A stretch of 64,000 nucleotides of DNA, taken from Hymenobacter sp. DG25A (GTDB lineage Bacteria; Bacteroidota; Bacteroidia; Cytophagales; Hymenobacteraceae). Below are positions 25,281 through 33,413 of this stretch, piece by piece. Each line of letters opens with the position of its first letter. Within the stretch, counting starts at the first letter, position 1. The notes beneath the pieces were generated by a model. That model was given only the letters and a program-made list of their open reading frames with translations. It was not told the origin of the DNA and made no database searches. The DNA is taken from assembly GCF_001280305.1 (NCBI RefSeq), contig NZ_CP012623.1, positions 2,294,001 to 2,358,000 of the forward strand. The letters are read 5' to 3'. A program made the translations under genes and the position numbers.

Positions 25281-25531
25281 GTGGAAACCCGTGGCCCCCG
25301 CATCATTTATTGCCCAGCTTGGCCAGGCTAAATCCACGCACTCAGCTCAACCGTTTGTTGAATTAATCACTCAAAAAAAGGTATATTTTCATCCTCACCT
25401 GCCTGCTGGCTCAGCAGCCAATACCTAAAAAGCCCTAACCTCGGGCCTGCCGCCGCTTTCCGAACCACAACCAAACAGCCTGGCAGCACTGCACTGCATG
25501 CTTACCCGGCTCCCCTTAGCACATTTTTCAC

Positions 25532-25975
25532 ATGCCTTTTCTTTCAACCACCTACGCCGATTTAGGCTCTGTTTTCGATGAGCAGGAAAATATTATTGCT
25601 TCGTTTCGGCACTATCCGAACGAGCAGCTGCTGTATATTTCCTGGAGTGGCAACCTGACCGGGCCGGAAGTAATAAAAGTGGCTACCGCAGCCCTGAAGC
25701 TCGAGAAGCAATATCATTTCCCGTTGCTGCTCAATGACAAAACCCACGCCACCGGCGAATGGGCCGACGCCCTACCCTGGCTGGAATACGAGTGGCTCCC
25801 AGCGGCCGTTGAGGAAGGGTTGCGCGCCTTTGCCTACGTTTTCTCCCCGGACCTGGCAAGCCACCTGATTTCCGCCGAATTCTCCGAAAAGATTGGGCAG
25901 CATATGCCCGTACATCTTTTCTATGATGTTCCTTCGGCCAGTCAGTGGCTGCAGCAGCAGTTTGAGGCCGCGTAG
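25532..25975 (+). CDS. Hypothetical protein, STAS/SpoIIAA-like fold, paralogue 1
   Basis: A 147-residue soluble protein without a signal peptide. It alternates strand and helix (EQLLYISWSGNLTGPEV, FPLLLNDKTHATGEWADALP, WLPAAVEEGLRAFAYVFSPD, VHLFYDVPSASQWL), the pattern of STAS or SpoIIAA-like folds. It is clearly related to the protein at 49233: both have a WLP block, an AY(V/L)(F/I)SP block and end in an A..WL helix. No catalytic residues stand out. The fold is inference; function is unknown. A long 288-bp gap without a convincing promoter precedes it. Confidence 0.72.
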   Translation: MPFLSTTYADLGSVFDEQENIIASFRHYPNEQLLYISWSGNLTGPEVIKVATAALKLEKQYHFPLLLNDKTHATGEWADALPWLEYEWLPAAVEEGLRAFAYVFSPDLASHLISAEFSEKIGQHMPVHLFYDVPSASQWLQQQFEAA

Positions 25976-25996
25976 CCAGTACGCGGCCCTGTCTGC

Positions 25997-26653
25997 TTAT
26001 CGAACGTATACTTCTTTGCCGGCCCGGGCGGCTTCCAGGGTCCGGAACTCGCCCTGCAAGGTGCGTACCCGCAACCGCTGCTCCAGCGAGAGCTGCTGGC
26101 GCACTTTTTCATACCGCGTATTTAAGCGGGTGAGCACATCACTGGCCAGAGCCCAGTCCTGCAGTGTCCATTGGCGGCGCTGCTCGCGGGTGTTGGTCAG
26201 CAAATTTTCATACAGCTCGGGCAGGTCGGCAGCCGGGGCGCGGCTGATGGTTACCTGCGCCTTGAGCAGCCGGTTTTGCGCCTGCTGAGCCGTTTCGGGC
26301 TGCTTGGCCTGCGCCTCCAGGCGCTGCTGCTCCTCCGACCAGGTCTGGTAGCGGGCCTTTTGGGCGCTGTATTCCCGGCGCGACTGCACCGACAGACTAT
26401 CGGTGGCTTTGTCCAAGCGCTTGCTCTGGCGGTCGAAGTCGGCCATCATGCCGGGCCACTCGCGGCGGGCGCCGGTTTCGGCCTTATCCATCTTGTCGCT
26501 CACCCAATCTACAAAGGAGCGCAGGTCGCGCTCGGCGGCAGAAGCCGCTGGCTGGGTGGCACGGGTAGCGCCGGTTTGCTGCGCCGAGGCAGCAATTGGC
26601 GACAGGGAAAGGCCGGCGGCCAGCAGGGCAAAAGCAATAGTAAGTCGTTTCAT
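25997..26653 (-). CDS. Exported helical hypothetical protein
   Basis: A 218-residue protein. The start is ATG 26653, where a signal peptide begins (MKRLTIAFALLAAGLSLSPI); the frame is open further upstream but with no signal-like sequence. After cleavage near ASAQ the protein is almost wholly charged and helical, with long Gln/Arg/Glu-rich stretches (RREYSAQKARYQTWSEEQQR), so a coiled coil is likely. No known domain. A periplasmic, possibly chaperone-like or stress-related helical protein is one guess. It is convergent with the STAS-like gene, 21 nt apart. Confidence 0.75.
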   Translation of the reverse strand: MKRLTIAFALLAAGLSLSPIAASAQQTGATRATQPAASAAERDLRSFVDWVSDKMDKAETGARREWPGMMADFDRQSKRLDKATDSLSVQSRREYSAQKARYQTWSEEQQRLEAQAKQPETAQQAQNRLLKAQVTISRAPAADLPELYENLLTNTREQRRQWTLQDWALASDVLTRLNTRYEKVRQQLSLEQRLRVRTLQGEFRTLEAARAGKEVYVR

Positions 26654-26795
26654 GCGGTGGAAAGAAGTACAGGTAAGTAGAACGGTTCCCCTCTTGAATA
26701 AGGTATAAGCAGCCCGGCAATTTCCGGCCCAAAAACGGGGACGAACCCATCTCAAGTTCGTTTTTTGATTAAAAAATGACGTTTTTGCACCTGTT

Positions 26796-27314
26796 ATGAC
26801 GTCTGCTGCCCCCGCTTCTGTTACCATCCGGCCTGCTACGCTGGAAGATATTCCCACTATCATTGAGCTGGCAGAGGCTACCTGGGAGCCTACTTATCGG
26901 TTCATTATCTCCAGGGAGCAGATTGAATACATGTACCGGGTGATTTACACCCCAGTGTCCCTGCAGCGGCAGATTGCGGAGGAAGGCCACACGTTTTTGC
27001 TGCTGTATGCTGATGGCCATCCGGCCGGCTACGCCTCGTTTTCACGCCAGCCCACGCACGAGGCCCTGTACAAGCTGCACAAGATTTACCTGCTTCCCTC
27101 CCACCAGGGCCAGGGGCTGGGCCACCACCTCATTCAGGCCGTAGAAGAAGCCACCAGCCAGCTGGGAGGCCACACGCTGGAGCTGAACGTGAACCGCTAC
27201 AACCCCGCCATTGCCTTCTATGAGCGGCAGGGCTTCCAGCGCCATCAGGAGGTAGACATTCCTATCGGCCCCTACTGGATGCACGACTACGTCATGCGCA
27301 AAGAGCTGCGCTAA
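26796..27314 (+). CDS. GNAT family N-acetyltransferase
   Basis: A 172-residue acetyltransferase. The start TIRPATLEDIPTIIELAEAT and the acetyl-CoA site LLPSHQGQGLGHHLIQAVEE are typical, followed by LELNVNRYNPAIAFYERQGF. Substrate is unknown. It is divergent from the helical exported protein; the plus-strand gap has GACGTTTTTG near the start, at best a poor promoter box. Confidence 0.9.
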   Translation: MTSAAPASVTIRPATLEDIPTIIELAEATWEPTYRFIISREQIEYMYRVIYTPVSLQRQIAEEGHTFLLLYADGHPAGYASFSRQPTHEALYKLHKIYLLPSHQGQGLGHHLIQAVEEATSQLGGHTLELNVNRYNPAIAFYERQGFQRHQEVDIPIGPYWMHDYVMRKELR

Positions 27315-27446
27315 CAGATTGCGTGGCTACCGTGGGATACCAGGCGACATGTGCCGGTTTATGCTGGCAGGACCATCCTCACCCACCGCGCTCAGTACGC
27401 TTCCTACTTCATTTCTCAACCAAGTCATCCTTTTACAACCTACTTC

Positions 27447-27668
27447 ATGGCCACTAAAATCACCGTCCTCAGCAATGGCTCTCTCCGCGTAGAGGGCGAA
27501 TTTGAAATTGTAGATGCCCAGGGCAAGACCTATGGTCTGGCAGGCCGCGAGCGGGTGAGCATCTGCCGCTGCGGGCTTTCCAAAAACAAGCCGTTCTGCG
27601 ACGGCTCCCACAAAGGGCACTTCGAGCACAATGCCGAAGCCTTCGACCTGCCCGCTCCTAAAGTGTAG
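27447..27668 (+). CDS. CDGSH iron-sulfur domain protein
   Basis: A 73-residue protein. The cluster motif is CRCGLSKNKPFCDGSH, which supplies three cysteines and one histidine to a 2Fe-2S cluster. I start at ATG 27447 (MATKITVLSNGSLRVEGEFE), which gives a compact single-domain protein; the open frame continues upstream without conserved sequence. Such proteins act in electron transfer or iron-sulfur handling. A perfect palindromic terminator follows. Confidence 0.93.
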   Translation: MATKITVLSNGSLRVEGEFEIVDAQGKTYGLAGRERVSICRCGLSKNKPFCDGSHKGHFEHNAEAFDLPAPKV

Positions 27669-27688
27669 CGCAGCAAACCAACAGTATT

Positions 27689-27724
27689 AAAAAAGCCCCG
27701 GCGTAGCTACGCCGGGGCTTTTTT
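27689..27724. terminator. Bidirectional terminator, perfect palindrome
   Basis: An uninterrupted 36-bp palindrome (18-bp arms starting AAAAAAGCCCCGG) between the convergent CDGSH and acyl-CoA-binding genes. Confidence 0.92.
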
Positions 27725-27745
27725 TTGATGATTTCCGGAGCAGAT

Positions 27746-28006
27746 CTACGCGCCCTGAAACAGGGAATCAACCAGCGCTACATACTCCTGGCGGGCATCG
27801 TCCTGGCTTTTTCCGTTGAGGTTGGCCCAGGCATCGTACTTGGCAATGGCTTTGAAATCGAAGCCGCCGGGCCGGTCGCCCTGCACGTCGCCTTCGGTGG
27901 CTTGCTTGTAAAGCGCATAGAGCTGGAGCAGCACCGTGTTGGAGGGTTTGCTGGGCAATTGCTGGGCGCGTTGGGCCGCCGCTTCAAATTCTTCCTGAGT
28001 TGCCAT
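27746..28006 (-). CDS. Acyl-CoA-binding protein
   Basis: An 86-residue four-helix protein that binds long-chain acyl-CoA esters in the cytoplasm. It matches the family along its length: FEAAAQRAQQLPSKPSNTVL, LQLYALYKQATEGDVQGDRP, and KYDAWANLNGKSQDDARQEY. ATG 28006 gives the normal length. The gene is divergent from an amidohydrolase, with a 16-bp palindrome between them. Confidence 0.94.
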   Translation of the reverse strand: MATQEEFEAAAQRAQQLPSKPSNTVLLQLYALYKQATEGDVQGDRPGGFDFKAIAKYDAWANLNGKSQDDARQEYVALVDSLFQGA

Positions 28007-28075
28007 AAAAACGGGATTTAAGAGGGAAAATACGCTATACTCGTGGTGAGCAAGATACTTATCCTGCCGGAATTT

Positions 28076-28091
28076 ATGCTGCATGCAGCAT
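28076..28091. promoter_or_regulatory. Perfect 16-bp palindrome, candidate operator
   Basis: ATGCTGCATGCAGCAT is its own reverse complement. It lies in the divergent gap, 70 nt before the acyl-CoA-binding gene and 33 nt before the amidohydrolase gene. It sits about where the -33 region would be for a weak TATCTTG box at 28051-28057 on the minus strand. It lacks a T run, so it is not a terminator. Confidence 0.45.
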
Positions 28092-28124
28092 GACTTGACT
28101 TCTTTCTTTTCACTCAGTCCTTCT

Positions 28125-29417
28125 ATGCGTCGTCCTTTACTTGTGCTTGCTTTCACCGCCGGCTCTTTGCTGAGCAGTTTCTCGGCTCAGGCCCAAAAAA
28201 CTTATGTGCACTGCGGCCGCCTGCTAGATATGCGCAGCCAGCGCGCCCAAACCAGCATGACGGTAGTAGTGGAGAAAGGCCGCATTGTGGCCGTTACCCC
28301 AGGCTACCAATCGGGCGGGGCCACGGACAAAGTCATCGACTTAAAAAATAAAACCGTGCTGCCGGGGCTGATTGACTGCCACGTGCACCTGGAGGGCGAA
28401 ACCAGCAAGGATAACTTCCTGAAGGAGTTTACCGAAAACCCCGCCGACGTAGCCTTTGCCTCCCTGGAGCACGCGCGCAAAACGCTGCTGGCCGGCTTTA
28501 CCACCGTACGCGACCTGGGCGGCTCCGGCGTGAACACGGCCCTGCGCAATGCCATAGCCCGCGGGCAAGTGGTGGGCCCGCGGGTATTTACTGCCGGCAA
28601 AGCCATTTCCGGCACCGGCGGCCACATGGACCCTACCAATGGTTATCGGCAGGATCTGATGGGCGTGCCCGGCCCTGCGGATGGCGTAGCCAACGGCCCC
28701 GACGAATGCCGCCAGGCCGTGCGCGAGCAATACAAGCGCGGCTCCGACCTTATTAAAATTGCCTCCACCGGCGGGGTGCTGAGCGTGGCCAAAGATGGCA
28801 GCGGCTCCCAGATGACGGAGGAAGAAATAAAAGCCATTGTGCAAACGGCCCACGACCTGGGCCTGAAAGTGGCCTGCCATGCCCACGGGCCGGAGGGCAT
28901 TAAGCGCGCCATTCGGGCCGGCGTAACCAGCATTGAGCACGGCTCTCTGATGGACGACGAAGGCATTAAGCTGATGAAGAAATACGGCACCTGGTACGTG
29001 CCCACCATCACGGCCGGCAAGTCGGTAGCCGACTCCGCTAAAATCCCCAACTACTACCCGCCCCTGGTAACACCCAAGGCACTGGCCATTGGCCCCAAAC
29101 TGCAGGACACGTTTGGGCGCGCTTACAAGGGCGGGGTTAAAATTGCGTTTGGCACCGATGCTTCCGTGTTCCGGCACGGCGTAAATGCCCTGGAGTTTCA
29201 GTATATGGTAGAAGCCGGCATGCCGGCCCGCGAGGCTTTGCAGGCGGCCACCGTGCGGGCGGCGGAGCTGCTGGGGCAGCAGGACCAGCTGGGCACCGTG
29301 GAAGCTGGCAAGCTAGCCGACCTGGTAGCCGTGGATGGCGACCCAGAGCAGGATATTAAGGTGATGCAGCAGGTGCGCTTTGTGATGAAGCAGGGCGTGG
29401 TGTATAAGCAGGAGTAA
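28125..29417 (+). CDS. Exported metal-dependent amidohydrolase
   Basis: A 430-residue exported amidohydrolase, probably an Xaa-Pro-type dipeptidase or imidazolonepropionase-like enzyme. The signal peptide begins at ATG 28125 (MRRPLLVLAFTAGSLLSSFS). Metal-binding motifs are LIDCHVHLEGE, the IKIASTGG lysine region, ACHAHGPEG, SIEHGSLMDDEG and AFGTDASVF. Closing sequence GTVEAGKLADLVAVDGDPEQ is general for the family. The best guess is periplasmic dipeptide hydrolysis; the precise substrate is not visible. No partner genes adjoin it. Confidence 0.92.
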   Translation: MRRPLLVLAFTAGSLLSSFSAQAQKTYVHCGRLLDMRSQRAQTSMTVVVEKGRIVAVTPGYQSGGATDKVIDLKNKTVLPGLIDCHVHLEGETSKDNFLKEFTENPADVAFASLEHARKTLLAGFTTVRDLGGSGVNTALRNAIARGQVVGPRVFTAGKAISGTGGHMDPTNGYRQDLMGVPGPADGVANGPDECRQAVREQYKRGSDLIKIASTGGVLSVAKDGSGSQMTEEEIKAIVQTAHDLGLKVACHAHGPEGIKRAIRAGVTSIEHGSLMDDEGIKLMKKYGTWYVPTITAGKSVADSAKIPNYYPPLVTPKALAIGPKLQDTFGRAYKGGVKIAFGTDASVFRHGVNALEFQYMVEAGMPAREALQAATVRAAELLGQQDQLGTVEAGKLADLVAVDGDPEQDIKVMQQVRFVMKQGVVYKQE

Positions 29418-29577
29418 AAGAAAAAGAGTAGCCAGGCCTTGGTTAGCGCCGCATTTCTGCCAGCCAGAAGCGCGGCGCTTTGGCGTAGGCCCGGACCCGA
29501 TTTTTTCATTCGGCAACTTCCCTGGGACTGTCTGGCGTATGGGAGAATACTTTCTATAGCCCAGTTACGCTCTCTTT

Positions 29578-30096
29578 ATGAAATCTACCTTAGTTGATGA
29601 TCTGGTTAAAAAATTCCTGCAGCACAAGCTCACCCTGGCCCTGGCCGAGAGCTGTACCTGTGGCTGGGCTACGGCGCAGCTGGCTCCGGCGCAGGGCATA
29701 AGCGAAGTACTACTGGGCTCGGTAGTTACTTACCACGGCGAGGCCAAGCAGCGCCTACTGGGCGTGAAAAAGAAAACCCTGGATACCTATACCGCCGAAA
29801 GCCAGCAGACCACCAACGAAATGGCGCAGGGCCTGCATCAGCAGCTTCCCATGGCTGATGTATGCGTGGCCATTACCGGCCTGTTTGGGCCGGGCGCCTC
29901 CGAAACGCCGGATAAGCCCTCGGGCACCATCTTCGTGACTATTTTGCTGGAAGGCCACGCCCAGGAGTATCGGGAGCAGCTAAAGGGCCCCACGGATAAG
30001 TTTCGGGACCAGGCAGCCGAGTTCATTTACTCGAAGCTGGATGAGCTGCTGACCCGCCGCCAGGAAGCGCCCAATTCCAAAGTGAACGGCAGCTAA
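29578..30096 (+). CDS. CinA C-terminal domain protein (PncC-like)
   Basis: A 172-residue stand-alone CinA C-terminal domain. In characterised members (PncC) this domain deamidates nicotinamide mononucleotide to nicotinate mononucleotide for NAD recycling. Motifs are ALAESCTCGWATAQLA (usual form ESCTGG, here with Cys for the first Gly), GSVVTYHGEAKQRLLGV, and TGLFGPGASETPDKPSGTIF. The two altered glycine positions make the activity slightly less certain. No N-terminal CinA half is present. Confidence 0.88.
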   Translation: MKSTLVDDLVKKFLQHKLTLALAESCTCGWATAQLAPAQGISEVLLGSVVTYHGEAKQRLLGVKKKTLDTYTAESQQTTNEMAQGLHQQLPMADVCVAITGLFGPGASETPDKPSGTIFVTILLEGHAQEYREQLKGPTDKFRDQAAEFIYSKLDELLTRRQEAPNSKVNGS

Positions 30097-30205
30097 AACG
30101 CCCATAGCCCCATTGGGTAACTGCTGATTTTCCGCATTTCGGAGAGCCATATTTTTTTCCGGCGGGCTGCCATTCTTCCGGCAATCCGTCCATATTTGTG
30201 GCTCT

Positions 30206-30862
30206 ATGAAATTATCTATACTCCTGGCCTCCGGCCTCACCCTCGCCGCACTGAGCACTGCCACTGCCCAGACCCAGCTCAACTCCCAGCCCCAGCCCAC
30301 TGCGCCAGCCCAGCCTGGCGCACCGGCCGTGGCAACCCCAGCAACTCCATTGCTTTCCCAGCAACCCTCGCCCTACTCTGGTTCCGTGCTGAGCATGGAA
30401 GTGGGCTGGGGCGCGCCGTATGGCGGGCTGGGCTTTTCCTACGGCCACCATGTGTCGCCAAGCCTGGATATAAATGCCGGGCTGGGCATTGGCGTAGGCG
30501 GCAAGATTGGAGTGGGCGCGCGCTACTACCTGCGGCCGCAGAGTGAGCTTTCCCCCTACCTGGGCGCCAACCTGGTGCGCAGCGGGCGGCTGGATAACGT
30601 GGAGATAGAGCTGAATCAGGAAAAGGCCGTGTATAGCATGGCGCCCAGTGGCGTGCTGCATTTGCGCGGCGGCCTGCGCTGGCAGCCCGGCCGCCTGGGC
30701 CTGCTGGGCACGCTGGGCTACGGCGTGCGCTTCACTGGCAACCCCATTACCTATCAGAATGGCTATACGCCCTCTATGGAGCTGCGCAATCTGGTGGAAA
30801 CCATTAGTCCCGGCGGCGTAGAAATTTCCCTGGGACTGGCCATTAACCTGGGCCCACGGTAA
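30206..30862 (+). CDS. Exported hypothetical protein, probable outer-membrane beta barrel
   Basis: A 218-residue protein with a signal peptide (residues 1-21, LTLAALSTATAQ) and a Pro/Gln/Ala-rich linker to about residue 55. Then come about eight amphipathic strands (GLGFSYGHHVSPSLDINAGL, GVGARYYLRPQSELSPYLGA, GLLGTLGYGVRFTGNPITYQ) ending in ISLGLAINLGPR. This is the layout of small outer-membrane beta barrels. It has no sequence-specific functional motif. A CATATTTG box ends 7 nt before the ATG, so the message may lack a leader. Confidence 0.72.
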   Translation: MKLSILLASGLTLAALSTATAQTQLNSQPQPTAPAQPGAPAVATPATPLLSQQPSPYSGSVLSMEVGWGAPYGGLGFSYGHHVSPSLDINAGLGIGVGGKIGVGARYYLRPQSELSPYLGANLVRSGRLDNVEIELNQEKAVYSMAPSGVLHLRGGLRWQPGRLGLLGTLGYGVRFTGNPITYQNGYTPSMELRNLVETISPGGVEISLGLAINLGPR

Positions 30863-30874
30863 AGCCCTGCGCCC

Positions 30875-31912
30875 CTACTTCGCTATCCGGGCGCGTCCCA
30901 GCATCAGCTTCAGGTGCAGGCGTACTACGTCGCCCATAGAGTCACATCGGTTAAAGCGGGAGCTGTGATGATATTCATTCAGCTCCTGCTTTAGCTGCTC
31001 TACCTTTTCGCGGGGGGCCAGCTCGTCCTGGCGCATGCAGTCAATGAGGTTTTTCAGGCGGTAGCGCTCGGCACGGGCACGGCGCAGCATGAGTGTGCGC
31101 TCCTCCGTCTGGTACTGCCGAATGGTTTCCGGCGCCAGCAGGCGGGTGCAGAGCTGCACAATGGCGCGGTTATCCTTGAAATACTGGGGCAGGTACATAG
31201 TTTTCTTGCCCTCGTAGCTCTGCTGATCAAAGTCGATGGCGCGCACGCGGTACTGCTCGTCCTCGAAATCGGCCGTTACGTCTACCACATAATTATAGGC
31301 GCGCATATCGCCCAGCAGGCGGGCAAAGCACCGCTCATTAAACTTCACAAACTCCTTGGCAATGCGCACCTGGTTGAGGTGCGGGCGCTGCAGCCGGTCC
31401 CGGATAAAGTCGTCGCCGGGAATGCCGGCAATGTGTTCCTCAATCAGGGTTTCGCCGCACACCAGATAATTGATGCTGTTGGGCGCCAGCACGTGCTCCA
31501 GCTCCAGGCCATATACGCGGGAGGCATCGGCCCGCTTCACGTAGAAATAATCATAATTATCATTGAACTGATTCACGATGCGCACCCGGAAGGGCTGGCT
31601 GTTGCCGAAGCGGCAATAGTCGATGCGGTCGGCCATCAGGTGCTCGGTAAAGGACAGGTCGCCGCCGGTTTTCAGCAGGGCATATACTTCCGTGAGCCCC
31701 CGGGAAAGGTCCTGCAGGGTTTGCGGCTCATAAAACACCGTTTCCCAGAGCGTATCGCGCCCTTTGCGGTCTAACAGCGGATAAGCCCCGCTCATGCGCA
31801 GCAGGTCGTGGTAGGCAACGGGCAGATGTGCTTCCCGGTCGTACTCGCGCAGATAGCTGCGCAGCGGGGCGCTGATGCTATACGAAATCTTCTTTTTGGA
31901 GATGCTGGTCAC
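30875..31912 (-). CDS. Unknown protein with aminoglycoside-phosphotransferase-like kinase pattern
   Basis: A 345-residue cytoplasmic protein, GTG start at 31912 (no ATG until well inside). I do not know a named family. The order of motifs suggests a protein-kinase-like or APH-like fold: a strand with YFYVKRAD (lysine), a hinge-like LVCGETLIEEHIAGIPGDDF, then RLLGDMRAYNYVVDV (compare GDxxxxN in the APH catalytic loop) and VRAIDFDQQSYEGK (compare IDFD metal site). The C-terminal 90 residues are helical and basic. This is inference from spacing only. Substrate could be a protein or small molecule. Confidence 0.6.
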   Translation of the reverse strand: MTSISKKKISYSISAPLRSYLREYDREAHLPVAYHDLLRMSGAYPLLDRKGRDTLWETVFYEPQTLQDLSRGLTEVYALLKTGGDLSFTEHLMADRIDYCRFGNSQPFRVRIVNQFNDNYDYFYVKRADASRVYGLELEHVLAPNSINYLVCGETLIEEHIAGIPGDDFIRDRLQRPHLNQVRIAKEFVKFNERCFARLLGDMRAYNYVVDVTADFEDEQYRVRAIDFDQQSYEGKKTMYLPQYFKDNRAIVQLCTRLLAPETIRQYQTEERTLMLRRARAERYRLKNLIDCMRQDELAPREKVEQLKQELNEYHHSSRFNRCDSMGDVVRLHLKLMLGRARIAK

Positions 31913-32041
31913 GGATGCGGAAAATAACAGTTACAAGGTAGAGTATCAGCCGGTTTATCCAGGCGCTTTCCCTTTGGTCGTCACGGAAAAATACCGAACT
32001 TTGGGTTTGTGTGGCCAGCCCGTTGCCCACCCTTTGCGCCT

Positions 32042-33232
32042 ATGAAGAAACTACTTACTACTCTGTTACTGGTCCTGCTCTGCCCGATGCTTTCGCCGGG
32101 CTGGGGCTTTTTCGGCCATAAAGTCATTACGCAGATTGCGGTATACTCGCTGCCCAGCGGCATGCAGGGCTTCTATTTCCGCAACCTCAACCGCCTAGTG
32201 CAGCTCTCCACCGCCGCCGACCAGCGCCGGGAGATAGATACGCTGGAGGCCAGCCGGCACTTCATCGACATGGACCATTTCGGTGACGACCCGTTCAATA
32301 CTGTGCCCAAAGCCTGGGACAAGGCCGTAGCCAAATACTCCGCCGATACGTTGCGCAAGTACGGCACCGTGCCATGGACGATTCTGGAAGTTCAGAATAA
32401 GCTCACGCAGGCCTTCCGCACCGGCGACACCACCGCCATTCTCAATCTTTCGGCGGATTTGGGCCACTACGTAGCCGATGCCTACGTGCCCCTGCACACC
32501 ACCGAAAACTACGACGGGCAGCTCTCCAACCAGCAGGGCCTGCACGCGCTGTGGGAAAGCAAGCTCCCCGAGCGTCACATAGGCGAGTACAAGCTTTATG
32601 GCAAGGATGGCAAGTACCTGAAAGACCCGCAGCAAGCCATTTGGGACGTGCTGCAGCAGTCATATGGTTTCCTGGGCGCCACCTTTGATCTGGAGGAAAA
32701 GGTAGGCCGCTCGTTCACACCTGAGCAGAAATACTCCTTCTCGCACCGCTTCGGCAAAACCCGCCGGGCCTACTCCGATGCCTTTGCTGATGCTTACCAT
32801 AAGCAGGTAGGCGGCATGGTGATGTTCCGGCTGCAGCTGGCGCCTGCCACCGTGGCCTCTATGTGGCTCACCGCCTGGCAGGATGCCGGCCGCCCCAACC
32901 TAGACAAGCTTCTGAAAAAGCCCATCACCAAAGGGGAAAAAGAAAAGCTGGACGAGCAGCTCACGGCCTGGAAGAAAAACCTGCTGGTGCCCAACTCCAT
33001 GCTGATGGCCCAAGTGAAAGAAAAGCCCGTAGAAGCGCCCGACCAGATTAAACCCGCCGCCGATATGGCGCCCCCACCCGTGGAGGCCGCTATTCCGGTT
33101 GCGCTGCCCACTGCTACCCCGGCCGCTCCCGCGGTAGCTCCCGAAAAGGTGAAAGAAAAAACCAAAACCCCGGCTGGCAAGAGCAAACAGAAGACGAAAA
33201 AAGCTGCTCCCGCCAACGACGGCTGGAATTAA
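32042..33232 (+). CDS. Exported S1/P1 nuclease or zinc phospholipase C-like hydrolase
   Basis: A 396-residue exported zinc enzyme. The signal peptide starts at ATG 32042 and ends just before Trp in SPGWGFFGHKVITQIAVYSL; a mature N-terminal Trp is a zinc ligand in S1/P1 nucleases and zinc phospholipase C. Further ligand-like sequence is HFIDMDHF and LSADLGHYVADAYVPLHTTE. The first 290 residues are catalytic. The last 75 are a Lys/Pro/Ala-rich tail (MAPPPVEAAIPVALPTATPA) that looks disordered. Nuclease and phospholipase activity cannot be separated here. Confidence 0.85.
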   Translation: MKKLLTTLLLVLLCPMLSPGWGFFGHKVITQIAVYSLPSGMQGFYFRNLNRLVQLSTAADQRREIDTLEASRHFIDMDHFGDDPFNTVPKAWDKAVAKYSADTLRKYGTVPWTILEVQNKLTQAFRTGDTTAILNLSADLGHYVADAYVPLHTTENYDGQLSNQQGLHALWESKLPERHIGEYKLYGKDGKYLKDPQQAIWDVLQQSYGFLGATFDLEEKVGRSFTPEQKYSFSHRFGKTRRAYSDAFADAYHKQVGGMVMFRLQLAPATVASMWLTAWQDAGRPNLDKLLKKPITKGEKEKLDEQLTAWKKNLLVPNSMLMAQVKEKPVEAPDQIKPAADMAPPPVEAAIPVALPTATPAAPAVAPEKVKEKTKTPAGKSKQKTKKAAPANDGWN

Positions 33233-33252
33233 CCGCATTTGAACAGTCTGCC

Positions 33253-33306
33253 CGGCGGGCAGCGAGTTATAGGCAGTAGCCTGCAGCTCGCTACCCGCCG
33301 TTTTTT
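33253..33306 (+). terminator. Hairpin terminator
   Basis: A 14-bp stem with one or two mismatches (CGGCGGGCAGCGAG at the left) and a 20-nt loop is followed by six T residues, 20 nt after the phospholipase-like gene. Confidence 0.8.
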
Positions 33307-33413
33307 GTTACTGTATTATGCTATTGAAGCCTGCGTAAGGTACTATCTTGTAAGATGATGCGAGGCTGACACCTGCTTCGGCCCGCACCTTTTTCGGCCT
33401 GGCCCTTATTGAG

